In this document: one piece after another, positions 17,039 through 24,989 of the stretch
Position numbering within the stretch: position 1 is the first letter of the stretch
Layout: each line of letters starts with the position of its first letter
Source: JAAFHS01 sp031396505
GTDB lineage: Bacteria; Pseudomonadota; Alphaproteobacteria; Rhodobacterales; Rhodobacteraceae
Assembly (NCBI GenBank): GCA_031396505.1
Contig: JANNKX010000116.1
Coordinates: forward strand, 1-27,794
Reading direction: 5' to 3'
DNA: 27,794 bases
Made by a program: the position numbers and the translations under genes
Notes under the pieces: model-generated
The model's input: the letters and a program-made list of their open reading frames with translations, nothing else
What the model was told of the DNA's origin: nothing
The model's database searches: none

Positions 17039-18073
17039 TCAAAGGGCGTTGACGCGGAAGGCATCGGGGATCGTGTCGTGGCCGTTCAGCACAAGATCGG
17101 CCATCACTTCGGCGATCTGCGGGGCCATGCCGAAGCCGATCTTGAAGCCGCCATTGGCGATGAAATGGCCGGGGCGGCCGGGCCACGCGCCCAACACGGG
17201 CGCGCGTGATTTCGCGCGCGGGCGCAGGGCGGCCCAGCGGTCGATGACGGGGGCATCCTTCAGGGCGGGGATGGCCGCGATGGCGGCTGCGTGCAGCGCG
17301 TCCAGTTGCGCGTCGGTGCGGGTGGCGTCGGTCCAGTGGTTTTCGCTGGTCGATCCGATGGCGACCGTGCCATCGGCATGCGGCACGATGTGCAAGCCTT
17401 GGGTGAAAAGTTGCGGCTGGTCGCGGGCATCAAAGCGTAGGGACAGGGCCTGCCCCTTGACCGCACCGCCAACGACCCGGCCCAGATGATCGGAAAGCGC
17501 GGTCAGGCCATGGGTGCCGGTTGCATGGACGATCTGGCCCTGATCGGGGCCATCCGCCACAACGCAGCCCCCCTGCGCGACAATCGCGGCCACCAATGCG
17601 GCAAGTGCATGCCGCGGATGAACGCGCGCCGTCAGCGTATCGTGGATCAAAAGGCCCGTCGGGCTGTGCGGTTCCCATGCGGCCCCGGTGGCGGCGATCA
17701 CATCCCATCCGGCGCGGCCCTGCCACAGCACGACCGCCTCAGCCCCCCTTGCGCGGGCGGCCGCGACCGTGCGGGCATCAGGCAAGGGTTGCAGGCGCCC
17801 CGTGCGGGCATAGCCGGGATCCTTGCCGCCGATGCGGGCAACATCGGCCCACCAGTCATCGGCCATCAGCAGGCTGCGCAGTTGAAACGCCTTTTTGACA
17901 TTCCATTGTTCGGGCACATGCGGGGCCAGGGCGCCGACAATGCCACCGCTGGCCCCCGCGCCGATACCGTAGGGATCAATGACATGCACGCGCGCGCCGC
18001 GCCGGGCACAGGCATGCGCGATCGACAGACCGAAAATGCCCGCGCCCCGGATGGTCAGATCGACCCTTGCCAT
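17039..18073 (-). CDS. FAD-dependent oxidoreductase, MnmC(o)-like
   Basis: A 344-residue protein of the DAO/GlyOx flavoenzyme family. The FAD-binding Rossmann motif GAGIFGLSIAHACARRGA begins at residue 10; GIGAGASGGIVGALAPHVPEQ follows, resembling the ALGASG-GALYP segment of the MnmC oxidase domain. The C-terminal part has RWAALRPRAKSRAPVLG and FIANGGFKIGFGMAPQIAE, typical of the flavin-binding end. It starts 46 bases from the divergently read mnmD. In E. coli the equivalent two activities are fused in MnmC: the oxidase removes the carboxymethyl group from cmnm5(s2)U34 of tRNA. I infer that job here from the pairing; sequence alone supports only a DAO-type oxidase. Confidence 0.82.
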   Translation of the reverse strand: MARVDLTIRGAGIFGLSIAHACARRGARVHVIDPYGIGAGASGGIVGALAPHVPEQWNVKKAFQLRSLLMADDWWADVARIGGKDPGYARTGRLQPLPDARTVAAARARGAEAVVLWQGRAGWDVIAATGAAWEPHSPTGLLIHDTLTARVHPRHALAALVAAIVAQGGCVVADGPDQGQIVHATGTHGLTALSDHLGRVVGGAVKGQALSLRFDARDQPQLFTQGLHIVPHADGTVAIGSTSENHWTDATRTDAQLDALHAAAIAAIPALKDAPVIDRWAALRPRAKSRAPVLGAWPGRPGHFIANGGFKIGFGMAPQIAEVMADLVLNGHDTIPDAFRVNAL

Positions 18074-18119
18074 TCCGCCTGCCCCTGTCCATGGTCCGCG
18101 CCGGATGGACATAGGGCAA

Positions 18120-18791
18120 ATGACGCAAGGCTTCCAGCACCCTGATCTTGACTGGCGTGACGGGGTGATCCCGGTGTCGACGCGGTTTGACGACCCGTAT
18201 TTCAGCCTTGCAGGCGGTCTTGATGAAACCAGGCATGTGTTTCTGGCGGGCAATGGTCTGCCCGCGCGGTTTGCACCCGGCTTTCATCTGGCCGAACTGG
18301 GTTTTGGCACCGGGTTGAACATGCTCGCCGCCCTGATCGCATGGCGCAGCGCGGGCATTGCAGGCCCGCTGCGCTATACCACATTCGAGGCGTTTCCGAT
18401 GACGGCGGCGCAGGCCCACCGGGCGCTGGCAGCCTTTCCTGCGGTGCTGGCGGTGGCCCAACCACTGCTTGCGCAATGGGACAGTGGCACGATCCGGGCC
18501 GAAGATCTGCACGCCACCATCATCTTTGGCGATGCCCGGTACACGCTGCCTGCCTGGGGCGACAAGGCCGATGCATGGTTTCTCGACGGGTTTTCGCCCG
18601 CCAAGAACCCCGAGCTGTGGGATGACACGCTGTTGGCCGCTGTTGCTGCGCATACCGTTCCGGGCGGCACATTTGCCACCTATACGGCGGCGGGGCATGT
18701 GCGGCGGGCGCTGTCGGCGGCGGGGTTTGCGGTGCAACGCCGTGCCGGGTTTGGCACCAAACGGCATATGTCGGCGGGGGTTCTGGCGTGA
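18120..18791 (+). CDS. mnmD: tRNA (5-methylaminomethyl-2-thiouridine)(34)-methyltransferase
   Basis: A 223-residue SAM-dependent methyltransferase matching the N-terminal half of E. coli MnmC. The SAM motif ELGFGTGLN is at 59-67, and the family-specific FLDGFSPAKNPELW at 155-168. FATYTAAGHVRRALSAAGF is the usual C-terminal segment. It finishes mnm5(s2)U at tRNA position 34, improving decoding of A/G-ending codons. The ATG at 18120 gives the normal N-terminus with AGGG close upstream; an ATG at 18105 is possible. It diverges from the MnmC-like oxidase and its stop overlaps the next gene start (GTGA). Confidence 0.92.
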   Translation: MTQGFQHPDLDWRDGVIPVSTRFDDPYFSLAGGLDETRHVFLAGNGLPARFAPGFHLAELGFGTGLNMLAALIAWRSAGIAGPLRYTTFEAFPMTAAQAHRALAAFPAVLAVAQPLLAQWDSGTIRAEDLHATIIFGDARYTLPAWGDKADAWFLDGFSPAKNPELWDDTLLAAVAAHTVPGGTFATYTAAGHVRRALSAAGFAVQRRAGFGTKRHMSAGVLA

Positions 18792-19651
18792 AGACAAATA
18801 CGCAGGCGGGTATCTGGCTGATGATCCTTGCCGTCACGATCTTTGCCGCACAGGACGGATTTTCGCGCCATTTGGCCGAAACCTATAATGTGCTGATGGT
18901 GGTGATGATCCGCTATTGGGGCTTTGCCGCCTTCGTGCTGATCTGGGCTTTGCGTCAGCCCGGTGGCCTGCGGTCGGTGGCCACCACCCAGCCCGTGCTG
19001 CACGCCGCACGCGCATGCCTGCTGATCGCCGAGGTCTGCGTGATCATCTGGGGCTACACCCTGATTGGCCTGATCGAAAGCCATGCGGTGTTTGCGGTCT
19101 GCCCCTTGCTGGTGGCCGCGATGTCGGGGCCGATTTTGGGTGAACGGTTGGGCTGGGGCGGCTGGGCCGCGATTGTGGCAGGCATGATCGGCGTGATCGT
19201 CATCCTGCAGCCGGGAACGGGCGTGTTTTCCCCTGCGGCCCTGCTGCCCTTGGCGGCGGCGAGCATGTTTGCGCTGTATTCGGTGCTGACGCGGATGGCG
19301 TCGCGCAGGGATACGTCGTTCACCAGCCTGTTCTGGTCAGGCGTCGTCGGGGCCGTTCTGATGACGGGCGTGGGCCTGCCGCGATGGGAACCGATGGTGG
19401 GCCTCGATTGGGTGATGATGGCGATCTATGCCCTGCTGGCGCTGATGGGAAACTATGTGCTGATCAAATGCTATGAAATGGCCGAGGCGAGCGTGGTGCA
19501 GCCCTTTGCCTATCTGCAGATCGTGCTGGTCAGCCTGATTGGGGTGATTGTGTATAATGAGACGCTGAAAGGCCATGTCATCGCAGGCGCGGCCATCGTG
19601 ATCGTGGCGGGGTTGGTCACGCTGGCCATGACGCGGCGGGCGGCGGTGTGA
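18788..19651 (+). CDS. EamA/DMT superfamily transporter (first copy)
   Basis: A 287-residue integral membrane protein with about ten helices in two EamA repeats, the drug/metabolite transporter pattern (WLMILAVTIFAAQDGFSR; GERLGWGGWAAIVAGMIGV; VVQPFAYLQIVLVSLIGV). Substrate cannot be read from sequence. The start is GTG, placed by a 4-base GTGA overlap with the mnmD stop, so translation is coupled. Its stop overlaps the next transporter start in the same way. It closely resembles that neighbour along its full length, for example in NVLMVVMIRYW, so the two arose by tandem duplication. Confidence 0.88.
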   Translation: MKTNTQAGIWLMILAVTIFAAQDGFSRHLAETYNVLMVVMIRYWGFAAFVLIWALRQPGGLRSVATTQPVLHAARACLLIAEVCVIIWGYTLIGLIESHAVFAVCPLLVAAMSGPILGERLGWGGWAAIVAGMIGVIVILQPGTGVFSPAALLPLAAASMFALYSVLTRMASRRDTSFTSLFWSGVVGAVLMTGVGLPRWEPMVGLDWVMMAIYALLALMGNYVLIKCYEMAEASVVQPFAYLQIVLVSLIGVIVYNETLKGHVIAGAAIVIVAGLVTLAMTRRAAV

Positions 19652-20520
19652 CCCTGCAGAACACGCGCGCGGGCGTCGGTTTCATGGTGCTGGCGACCAT
19701 CATCTTTTCCGCGCAGGACGCGCTGTCGCGGTATCTGGCGGGCGAGTACAACGTGCTGATGGTCGTGATGATCCGCTATTGGTTCTTTGCCGCCTTTGTC
19801 ATGCTGATCGCCGCGCGCACACCGGGCGGGATTGCCGCCGCCCTGCGCCCGCATTTTCGCAGGCTGCAGATGGCGCGCGGGGTGCTGCTCGCCTTGCAGA
19901 TCTGTGTGCTGGTGGTGTCGTTCACGATGATCGGGCTGGTCGGCACGCATGCGATTTTCGCCTGTTATACGCTGGTGATCGCCGCCCTGTCATGGCCGAT
20001 CCTGGGCGAGGTCGTGGGCTGGCGGCGCTGGACCGCGATTGCGGCGGGGTTTGTGGGAATACTGGTGATCCTGCAACCGGGGGCCGACGCCTTTACGCCG
20101 GGCGCCGGGGTGGCGCTGCTGGCCGCCGTGATGTTTGCGGTCTACGGATTGCTGACGCGCTATGTGGCACGGCGCGATGCGGCATCGGTCAGCTTTTTCT
20201 GGACGGGCATCATGGGCGCGGTGACGATGACCGCGATTGGCATCTGGTCATGGCAGCCGATGGCAGGGGGCGATCTGTGGCTGATGGCGGCGCTGTGCGT
20301 GACGGGGGCGTCGGGGCACTACTGCCTGATCAAGGCCTATGATCTGGCCGAGGCGAGTGCGGTGCAGCCCTTTGCCTATCTGCAACTGGTGTTCGCATCG
20401 GGCCTTGGCATTGTCATCTTTGACGAGGTGCTGACGCCGCATGTCGCGATGGGCGCGGCGATCGTAGTGGTGGCGGGGCTGTTCACGCTGTGGCGGCAAC
20501 GGGTGCGGGCGCGGCATTAG
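19648..20520 (+). CDS. EamA/DMT superfamily transporter (second copy)
   Basis: A 290-residue paralogue of the preceding gene with the same ten-helix layout: AQDALSRYLAGEYNVLMVVM near the N-terminus, GEVVGWRRWTAIAAGFVGI in the middle and AVQPFAYLQLVF in the last repeat. By eye roughly half of the residues match the first copy. The start is GTG in a GTGA overlap with the upstream stop. Coupled, similar genes could form a heterodimer as in small multidrug transporter pairs, but EamA proteins with ten helices usually work alone. It is the last gene before the Pho-box region. Confidence 0.88.
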   Translation: MTLQNTRAGVGFMVLATIIFSAQDALSRYLAGEYNVLMVVMIRYWFFAAFVMLIAARTPGGIAAALRPHFRRLQMARGVLLALQICVLVVSFTMIGLVGTHAIFACYTLVIAALSWPILGEVVGWRRWTAIAAGFVGILVILQPGADAFTPGAGVALLAAVMFAVYGLLTRYVARRDAASVSFFWTGIMGAVTMTAIGIWSWQPMAGGDLWLMAALCVTGASGHYCLIKAYDLAEASAVQPFAYLQLVFASGLGIVIFDEVLTPHVAMGAAIVVVAGLFTLWRQRVRARH

Positions 20521-20529
20521 AGCGGATCG

Positions 20530-20558
20530 CCGTCATCAAACCGTCACGCATCTGTCAT
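20530..20558 (+). promoter_or_regulatory. Pho box (three 11-bp direct repeats)
   Basis: CCGTCAT (20530), CCGTCAC (20541) and CTGTCAT (20552) are spaced exactly 11 bases apart, each followed by a 4-base spacer. This is the layout of the PhoB-binding box, whose known half-site is CTGTCAT or CTGTCAC. A fourth unit would be poor (GCGTGAC at 20563). The box ends 61 bases before the ATG of a secreted phytase-like gene, a fitting target for phosphate-starvation control. PhoB binding is inferred. Confidence 0.7.
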
Positions 20559-20619
20559 GCGCGCGTGACCCCGTAACGCCAAGGCTTTGGATCGAAACAT
20601 CCCGAAGGATCCCCCCATC

Positions 20620-22788
20620 ATGCGCCTGTCCCGTCTTGGCCTTTGTTCCACACTTGCGCTGGTCGCGGCCCTGCCCGCGCTGGCAGAACCAACGTTCAAC
20701 CGTATCGCAACCTTCGCCACGCCCACCAACATGGCGGACGGCGAAGATACCGCGCGTGAAACCAGCGCCGAGATCATTTCCGCGTCCGATGACGGCATGA
20801 CGCTGATCTACACCGACAGCCCGCTGGGCGCGGTCGGGCTGATCGACATCACCGATCCCGCCAGCCCGAAACCGCTGGGCAACATCGACGTGGGCGGTGA
20901 ACCCACCACCGCGCAGATCATCGGGGCCACCGCCTTTGTCGGCGTGAACACATCAGAATCGTTCACGGCCCCATCCGGCAACCTGACCACCATCAGCCTT
21001 GCCACCTTCGCCGTCACCGCCACCTGCGATATCGGCGGGCAGCCGGATGCGGTGGCAAAGGCCCCCGACGGCAGTTTCCTTGCCATCGCCGTGGAGAATG
21101 AGCGTGATGAAGAGGTGAATGATGGCGTGATCCCGCAGGCGCCTGCGGGCTATGTGGTGAAATTGCCGGTCACCGATGGCGTGGTTGATTGCGCCGCGAT
21201 ACAGAAGATCGAACTGACGGGCCTTGCCGCCGTTGCGGGCGATGATCCGGAACCCGAATTCCTGTCGATCAACGCTGCGGGCGAAATCGTGGTGACCCTG
21301 CAGGAAAACAACCACATCGTCGTCATCGGCGCGGATGGCGTTGTGGCCAGCCATTTCAGCGCGGGGTCAGTCGCCCTTGACGGCATCGACACCAAACGCG
21401 ATGGCGCATTGCGATTCACGGACGCCCGCGAAGACCTGCGCGAACCCGACGCCGTGACATGGATCGACGCCAGCCATTTTGCCACCGCCAATGAAGGCGA
21501 TTATGAAGGCGGTTCGCGCGGCTGGACGATCTGGAACAAGGACGGCACGGTTGTCTGGGAATCGGGTTCTTCGCTGGAACGCGCCATCGCGGAAATCGGT
21601 CACTACCCTGACAGCCGCAGCAAGACCAAGGGCGCCGAACTGGAATCGGTGATCTTCGCCACCTTTGGCACCACCCCTATGGCTTTTGTCGCCTCCGAAC
21701 GCGGCTCTGTGATCGGCGTCTATGACCTGACCGATCCTGCAGCACCCGTTCTGAAACAACTGCTGCCATCAGGCATCAGCCCCGAAGGCATGGTCGCCAT
21801 TCCCGCGCGCGATCTGCTTGTCTCGGCGAACGAGGTTGACCTGCGCGCCGATGGCCTCGCCCCGGCGCATGTGATGATCTACGCACTGGCCGAAGGCGCA
21901 CCTGCCTACCCGATGCTGACCTCTGCCGGAACGGAAGAATTGATTGGCTGGGGTGCGATGTCCGGCCTTGCCGCCGATCCGGCAAATGCTGGCACGCTGT
22001 ATGCTGTGTCCGACAGCGCCTATGCGATGGCCCCCACCGTCTATACCATCGACGCCACGCAAACACCTGCACGCATCACCGCCGCGCTGACCGTCACACG
22101 CTTTGGTCAGCCCGCCCAGAAGATCGACCTCGAAGGCATCGCACCCGATGGTGAGGGCGGTTTCTGGCTGGCCTCCGAAGGCCGGTCTGACCGCCTGCTG
22201 TCGCATGCCATCCTGCATGTCGATGCGACAGGCGAGATTGATCAGGAAATCGCGCTGCCCGAGGAACTTTTGGCGCAAGAAGTCCGCTTTGGCTTTGAAG
22301 GCATCACCATGCAGGGCGATACGCTGTGGGTCGCCGTGCAACGCGAATGGAAGGATGATCCGGCAGGCATGGTCAAACTTCTGGCCTATAATACAGTCGA
22401 AGAAACCTGGGGGGCCCTGCATTACCCGCTGGACGCGCCCACAGGTGACGCCTGGATCGGTCTGTCGGAAATCACTTGGGCGGGCGATTGGGTTTATTTC
22501 ATCGAACGCGACAATCAGGTCGCAGGTGCCGCCGCGATCAAACATCTGACCCGTGTGCCCGCCGCAGAAATGGTGCCCGCCCCGCTGGGTGGCCCGCTGC
22601 CCGTGGTGACCAAGGAACTGGTGCGCGACCTGATCCCCGATCTGGCCGCATTGAACGGTTACACGGCGGAAAAGGTTGAAGGCTTTGCCATCGACGCCGC
22701 AGGCGCCGGGTGGGTGATCACCGACAATGACGGCGTGTCCGACAATTCGGGCGAAACCCTGTTCTGGTCCATCGGCACCCTGCCCTGA
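20620..22788 (+). CDS. Secreted esterase-like activity of phytase family protein
   Basis: A 722-residue exported protein. Residues 1-22 are a Sec signal peptide (LALVAALPALAEP). The N-terminal half (about 30-420) is a repeat-rich beta-propeller-like region (SPLGAVGLIDITDPASPKPL, ASERGSVIGVYDLTDPAAPV), and the C-terminal half (about 440-720) has the phytase-like segments KIDLEGIAPDGEGGFWLASE, RFGFEGITMQGDTLWVAVQR and KVEGFAIDAAGAGWVITDND. Members are thought to act on phosphate esters, but few have been tested. The ATG at 20620 begins the signal peptide; AAGGA is about 12 bases upstream. The Pho box in front supports a role in phosphate supply. A terminator follows directly. Confidence 0.85.
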   Translation: MRLSRLGLCSTLALVAALPALAEPTFNRIATFATPTNMADGEDTARETSAEIISASDDGMTLIYTDSPLGAVGLIDITDPASPKPLGNIDVGGEPTTAQIIGATAFVGVNTSESFTAPSGNLTTISLATFAVTATCDIGGQPDAVAKAPDGSFLAIAVENERDEEVNDGVIPQAPAGYVVKLPVTDGVVDCAAIQKIELTGLAAVAGDDPEPEFLSINAAGEIVVTLQENNHIVVIGADGVVASHFSAGSVALDGIDTKRDGALRFTDAREDLREPDAVTWIDASHFATANEGDYEGGSRGWTIWNKDGTVVWESGSSLERAIAEIGHYPDSRSKTKGAELESVIFATFGTTPMAFVASERGSVIGVYDLTDPAAPVLKQLLPSGISPEGMVAIPARDLLVSANEVDLRADGLAPAHVMIYALAEGAPAYPMLTSAGTEELIGWGAMSGLAADPANAGTLYAVSDSAYAMAPTVYTIDATQTPARITAALTVTRFGQPAQKIDLEGIAPDGEGGFWLASEGRSDRLLSHAILHVDATGEIDQEIALPEELLAQEVRFGFEGITMQGDTLWVAVQREWKDDPAGMVKLLAYNTVEETWGALHYPLDAPTGDAWIGLSEITWAGDWVYFIERDNQVAGAAAIKHLTRVPAAEMVPAPLGGPLPVVTKELVRDLIPDLAALNGYTAEKVEGFAIDAAGAGWVITDNDGVSDNSGETLFWSIGTLP

Positions 22789-22800
22789 CCCCTATTCCTG

Positions 22801-22832
22801 AAAAGCCCCCGGTCGCACCGCCGGGGACTTTT
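22801..22832 (+). terminator. Intrinsic terminator after the phytase-like gene
   Basis: AAAAGCCCCCGG (22801-22812) and CCGGGGACTTTT (22821-22832) form a 12-bp stem with one mismatch and an 8-base loop, G+C-rich and ending in TTTT. It begins 12 bases after the stop codon. Confidence 0.8.
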
Positions 22833-22918
22833 CCCGCCGGGAAACAATCGCGGGGCTTGACCTTCATGCGCCGTCTGGTCTTTGTGAACACGTATGTCCT
22901 GACCAGAAAGCCCGCCCC

Positions 22919-23752
22919 GTGACACGCCTTCTTTCCCGCCTTGCCCCGTTTGCCGCCATTCTGCTGCTTGCCGCCTGCGGCGCAAAACCCCCCGTCGTGG
23001 ATGCCCCTGCTTTCGTGCAAGGCTATGAAGGTGTTCAGGACGGTGAATTCTTCATCCAGCCGGTGGAGCCGCAGTATCTGACCGAAGACATGCGCCGGAC
23101 AGAGATTGCCTATACCGGCCCCGAAAGCCCCGGCAGCATCGTTGTCGATACCCATTCGCGCAAGCTGTACTATGTGATGGAGGGGGGGCGCGCCATGCGT
23201 TACGCCATCGCCGTCGGCCGTCAGGGCCTTGCCTTCCGGGGCAGCGGGTCGATCCAGCGCAAGGAACAATGGCCCGCATGGACGCCGACCGCCAACATGA
23301 TCCGCACCTTCCCGGATACCTATGCCCAGTTTCGCGGCGGCCTGCCAGGTGGTCTGGAAAACCCGCTCGGCGCGCGCGCGCTGTATCTGTTTCGCGGCGG
23401 GCGCGACACGTTCTTCCGCATTCACGGCACCGTGCAGGATGCCTCGATCGGGCGTGCCACATCGGCGGGCTGCATCCGCCTGTTCAATCAGGATGCGATT
23501 GATCTGTTCGAACGCGTGAACCTTGGTGCCCCTGTCAAAGTGCGCACGCTGGACGAAAGCATTGCCATCGACGGGCCTTATATGGATGACGCCTACGGCA
23601 TCGCCGTGCCCGAAACGCCCGAAAACATCGCCAAGAAAGAGGCCGACCTGATCAAGATCGCCGAAGAAGGGCCCGCCACAGCCGACGCCGCCCCGGCTGC
23701 CGCTGATACAACCGCCGCTGTCAACCCGTTCGGAACACCCGCCGAAGGCTGA
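22919..23752 (+). CDS. L,D-transpeptidase (YkuD) lipoprotein
   Basis: A 277-residue lipoprotein: MTRLLSRLAPFAAILLLAACG has lipobox L-A-A-C with the lipidated Cys at 20. The YkuD domain spans about 72-210 with the catalytic pair H169 (FRIHGT) and C185 in TSAGCIRL, the standard form, unlike the YkuD protein at 10557. The C-terminus ends in an Ala-rich tail. It should act on peptidoglycan from the membrane side. The start is GTG, with only a weak purine-rich site upstream; no ATG fits the signal peptide. A strong stem-loop follows 20 bases after the stop. Confidence 0.88.
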   Translation: MTRLLSRLAPFAAILLLAACGAKPPVVDAPAFVQGYEGVQDGEFFIQPVEPQYLTEDMRRTEIAYTGPESPGSIVVDTHSRKLYYVMEGGRAMRYAIAVGRQGLAFRGSGSIQRKEQWPAWTPTANMIRTFPDTYAQFRGGLPGGLENPLGARALYLFRGGRDTFFRIHGTVQDASIGRATSAGCIRLFNQDAIDLFERVNLGAPVKVRTLDESIAIDGPYMDDAYGIAVPETPENIAKKEADLIKIAEEGPATADAAPAAADTTAAVNPFGTPAEG

Positions 23753-23771
23753 TGCGGCAACATCGCAGATC

Positions 23772-23806
23772 AAAGGCCGGTCAGGGCATCCCCTGATCGG
23801 CCTTTT
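23772..23806. terminator. Bidirectional intrinsic terminator
   Basis: AAAGGCCGGTCAGGG (23772-23786) and CCCTGATCGGCCTTT (23791-23805) form a 15-bp stem with a single G-T wobble and a 4-base loop. It has an A run on one side and TTTT on the other, between two convergent genes, so it can stop both. Confidence 0.88.
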
Positions 23807-23815
23807 GCATTCCGG

Positions 23816-24400
23816 CTACCAGTCGATATGGCTGTGGAAATCCGCCAGAATCGTATCCCACAAGGACAGCGTTTCCAGAAAGTTCTGCTCACTTACGCCC
23901 GCGTACAGGTTCACATCGTAATTCAGGAACGGGTCATTTTCATTGTCCAGATAGGCAAAGGCAAACCGCTTTGTCCCATTCCAGTCGTTGATCAGGCCCA
24001 GTGAAGCCCCATTCGGCAGATCATACCCGGATGTGAACTGCACCGACAGACAGTTCTGCCCGTTTTCACAGCCATAGAAATAGATCGAATAATCCGCCCC
24101 CGCTGCCGAGCTTTCAATCTTGGGATCGCCCACATTGTCCGTGGTCAGCACGGCGCGATAGCCTGCCTGCTGCATCAGGTTTGCAATCGCCTGTGGCGCG
24201 CTTGCATCCACCATCCCCCCTGCCAGCGCGGGCCCCGGTGTGACAGGCGCGGGATCGACCGTTGTGCCCTGCCCTTGTGTGGCCCCGCCCAGCAGGGCCG
24301 CCAGACCATCAGAAATCGCTTTGCCGGTGTCTTGTGCCGTGGCCGCAGTCCCGACCAAAAGCCCTGCAATAATGGAAAGTACGAAAACAGTGCGCATCAT
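23816..24400 (-). CDS. Secreted YbjN-domain protein
   Basis: A 194-residue exported protein. The signal peptide is about residues 1-22 (MMRTVFVLSIIAGLLVGTAATAQ). A Pro/Gly-rich linker follows, and then a YbjN-type domain: IANLMQQAGYRAVLTTDNVG, IESSAAGADYSIYFYGCENG, SLGLINDWNGTKRFAFAYLD and the Trp at the C-terminus. YbjN proteins are linked to stress or sensory control and have a fold like type III secretion chaperones, but their role is not settled. Cys residues in GCENGQNC could pair in the periplasm. GGAG lies about five bases before the ATG at 24400; the next ATG is also possible. It faces the bidirectional terminator. Confidence 0.78.
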   Translation of the reverse strand: MMRTVFVLSIIAGLLVGTAATAQDTGKAISDGLAALLGGATQGQGTTVDPAPVTPGPALAGGMVDASAPQAIANLMQQAGYRAVLTTDNVGDPKIESSAAGADYSIYFYGCENGQNCLSVQFTSGYDLPNGASLGLINDWNGTKRFAFAYLDNENDPFLNYDVNLYAGVSEQNFLETLSLWDTILADFHSHIDW

Positions 24401-24492
24401 GGTTCTCCATCACATCAATATGTACAAAAACCTGCCCCCGATGCGCCCTTGCGTCAATCCCTTCCTGTGTCGCAAACGGGTATGGAATTCCC

Positions 24493-24837
24493 CTACAGCA
24501 CCCGGATCACATAATCCTTCAGCGTCGTTTCCACCACTTGCCACGTCCCCTCGAACCCCGGCCTGATCATGTAACGATCACCCGCCCGCAATGTCACCGC
24601 ATGGCCTGCCGCATCCGTCAGAATACTATGGCCTTCGTGGATGTAGATGTATTCCCATTCCGCATAGGACACCCGCCATGTCCCCGGCGTCGATTGCCAC
24701 ATCCCGCAATACAGCCCGTGCGCATCCTCCATGTTCCACGTCGTATGCACCGGATCGCCCGTAATCACGCGGTCCGGGTCCGGGCGCTCCACCTCCGGTG
24801 TGATGCCATCACGGCTGATACGGGCAAGCGGTGTCAT
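24493..24837 (-). CDS. Cupin domain-containing protein (Cupin_3 type)
   Basis: A 114-residue single-domain cupin. The core is GTWRVSYAEWEYIYIHEGHS, then ITDAAGH-like ILTDAAGHAVTL, AGDRYMIRPGFEGTWQVVET and the ending KDYVIRVL. This matches the Cupin_3 (DUF861) family, small beta-barrels that include ureidoglycolate lyase-like and EutQ-like proteins; substrate is unknown. The ATG at 24837 has GAGGAGG about seven bases upstream, a strong site. It reads divergently from panB across 152 bases, and lies upstream of the YbjN gene across 92 bases on the same strand. Confidence 0.82.
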   Translation of the reverse strand: MTPLARISRDGITPEVERPDPDRVITGDPVHTTWNMEDAHGLYCGMWQSTPGTWRVSYAEWEYIYIHEGHSILTDAAGHAVTLRAGDRYMIRPGFEGTWQVVETTLKDYVIRVL

Positions 24838-24989
24838 CGGCGGCCTCCTCGGGTGATCGCGCCCCCAGATCACGCGGCAAACATGCGCCCGTCAATCCCC
24901 CGCTGCGTCACTTTGGCAAAACCCATCTGGCATGTGCCCCACGCCCACCCTATAACCGCGATCACGCTGGCCAAACGAAAGCACCAGAG

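Noticed and set aside
16750..17064. Small gene on the minus strand between the FAD oxidoreductase and smc
   Set aside because: The frame runs through the hairpin element and overlaps the smc start in another frame; there is no ribosome site or recognisable sequence.
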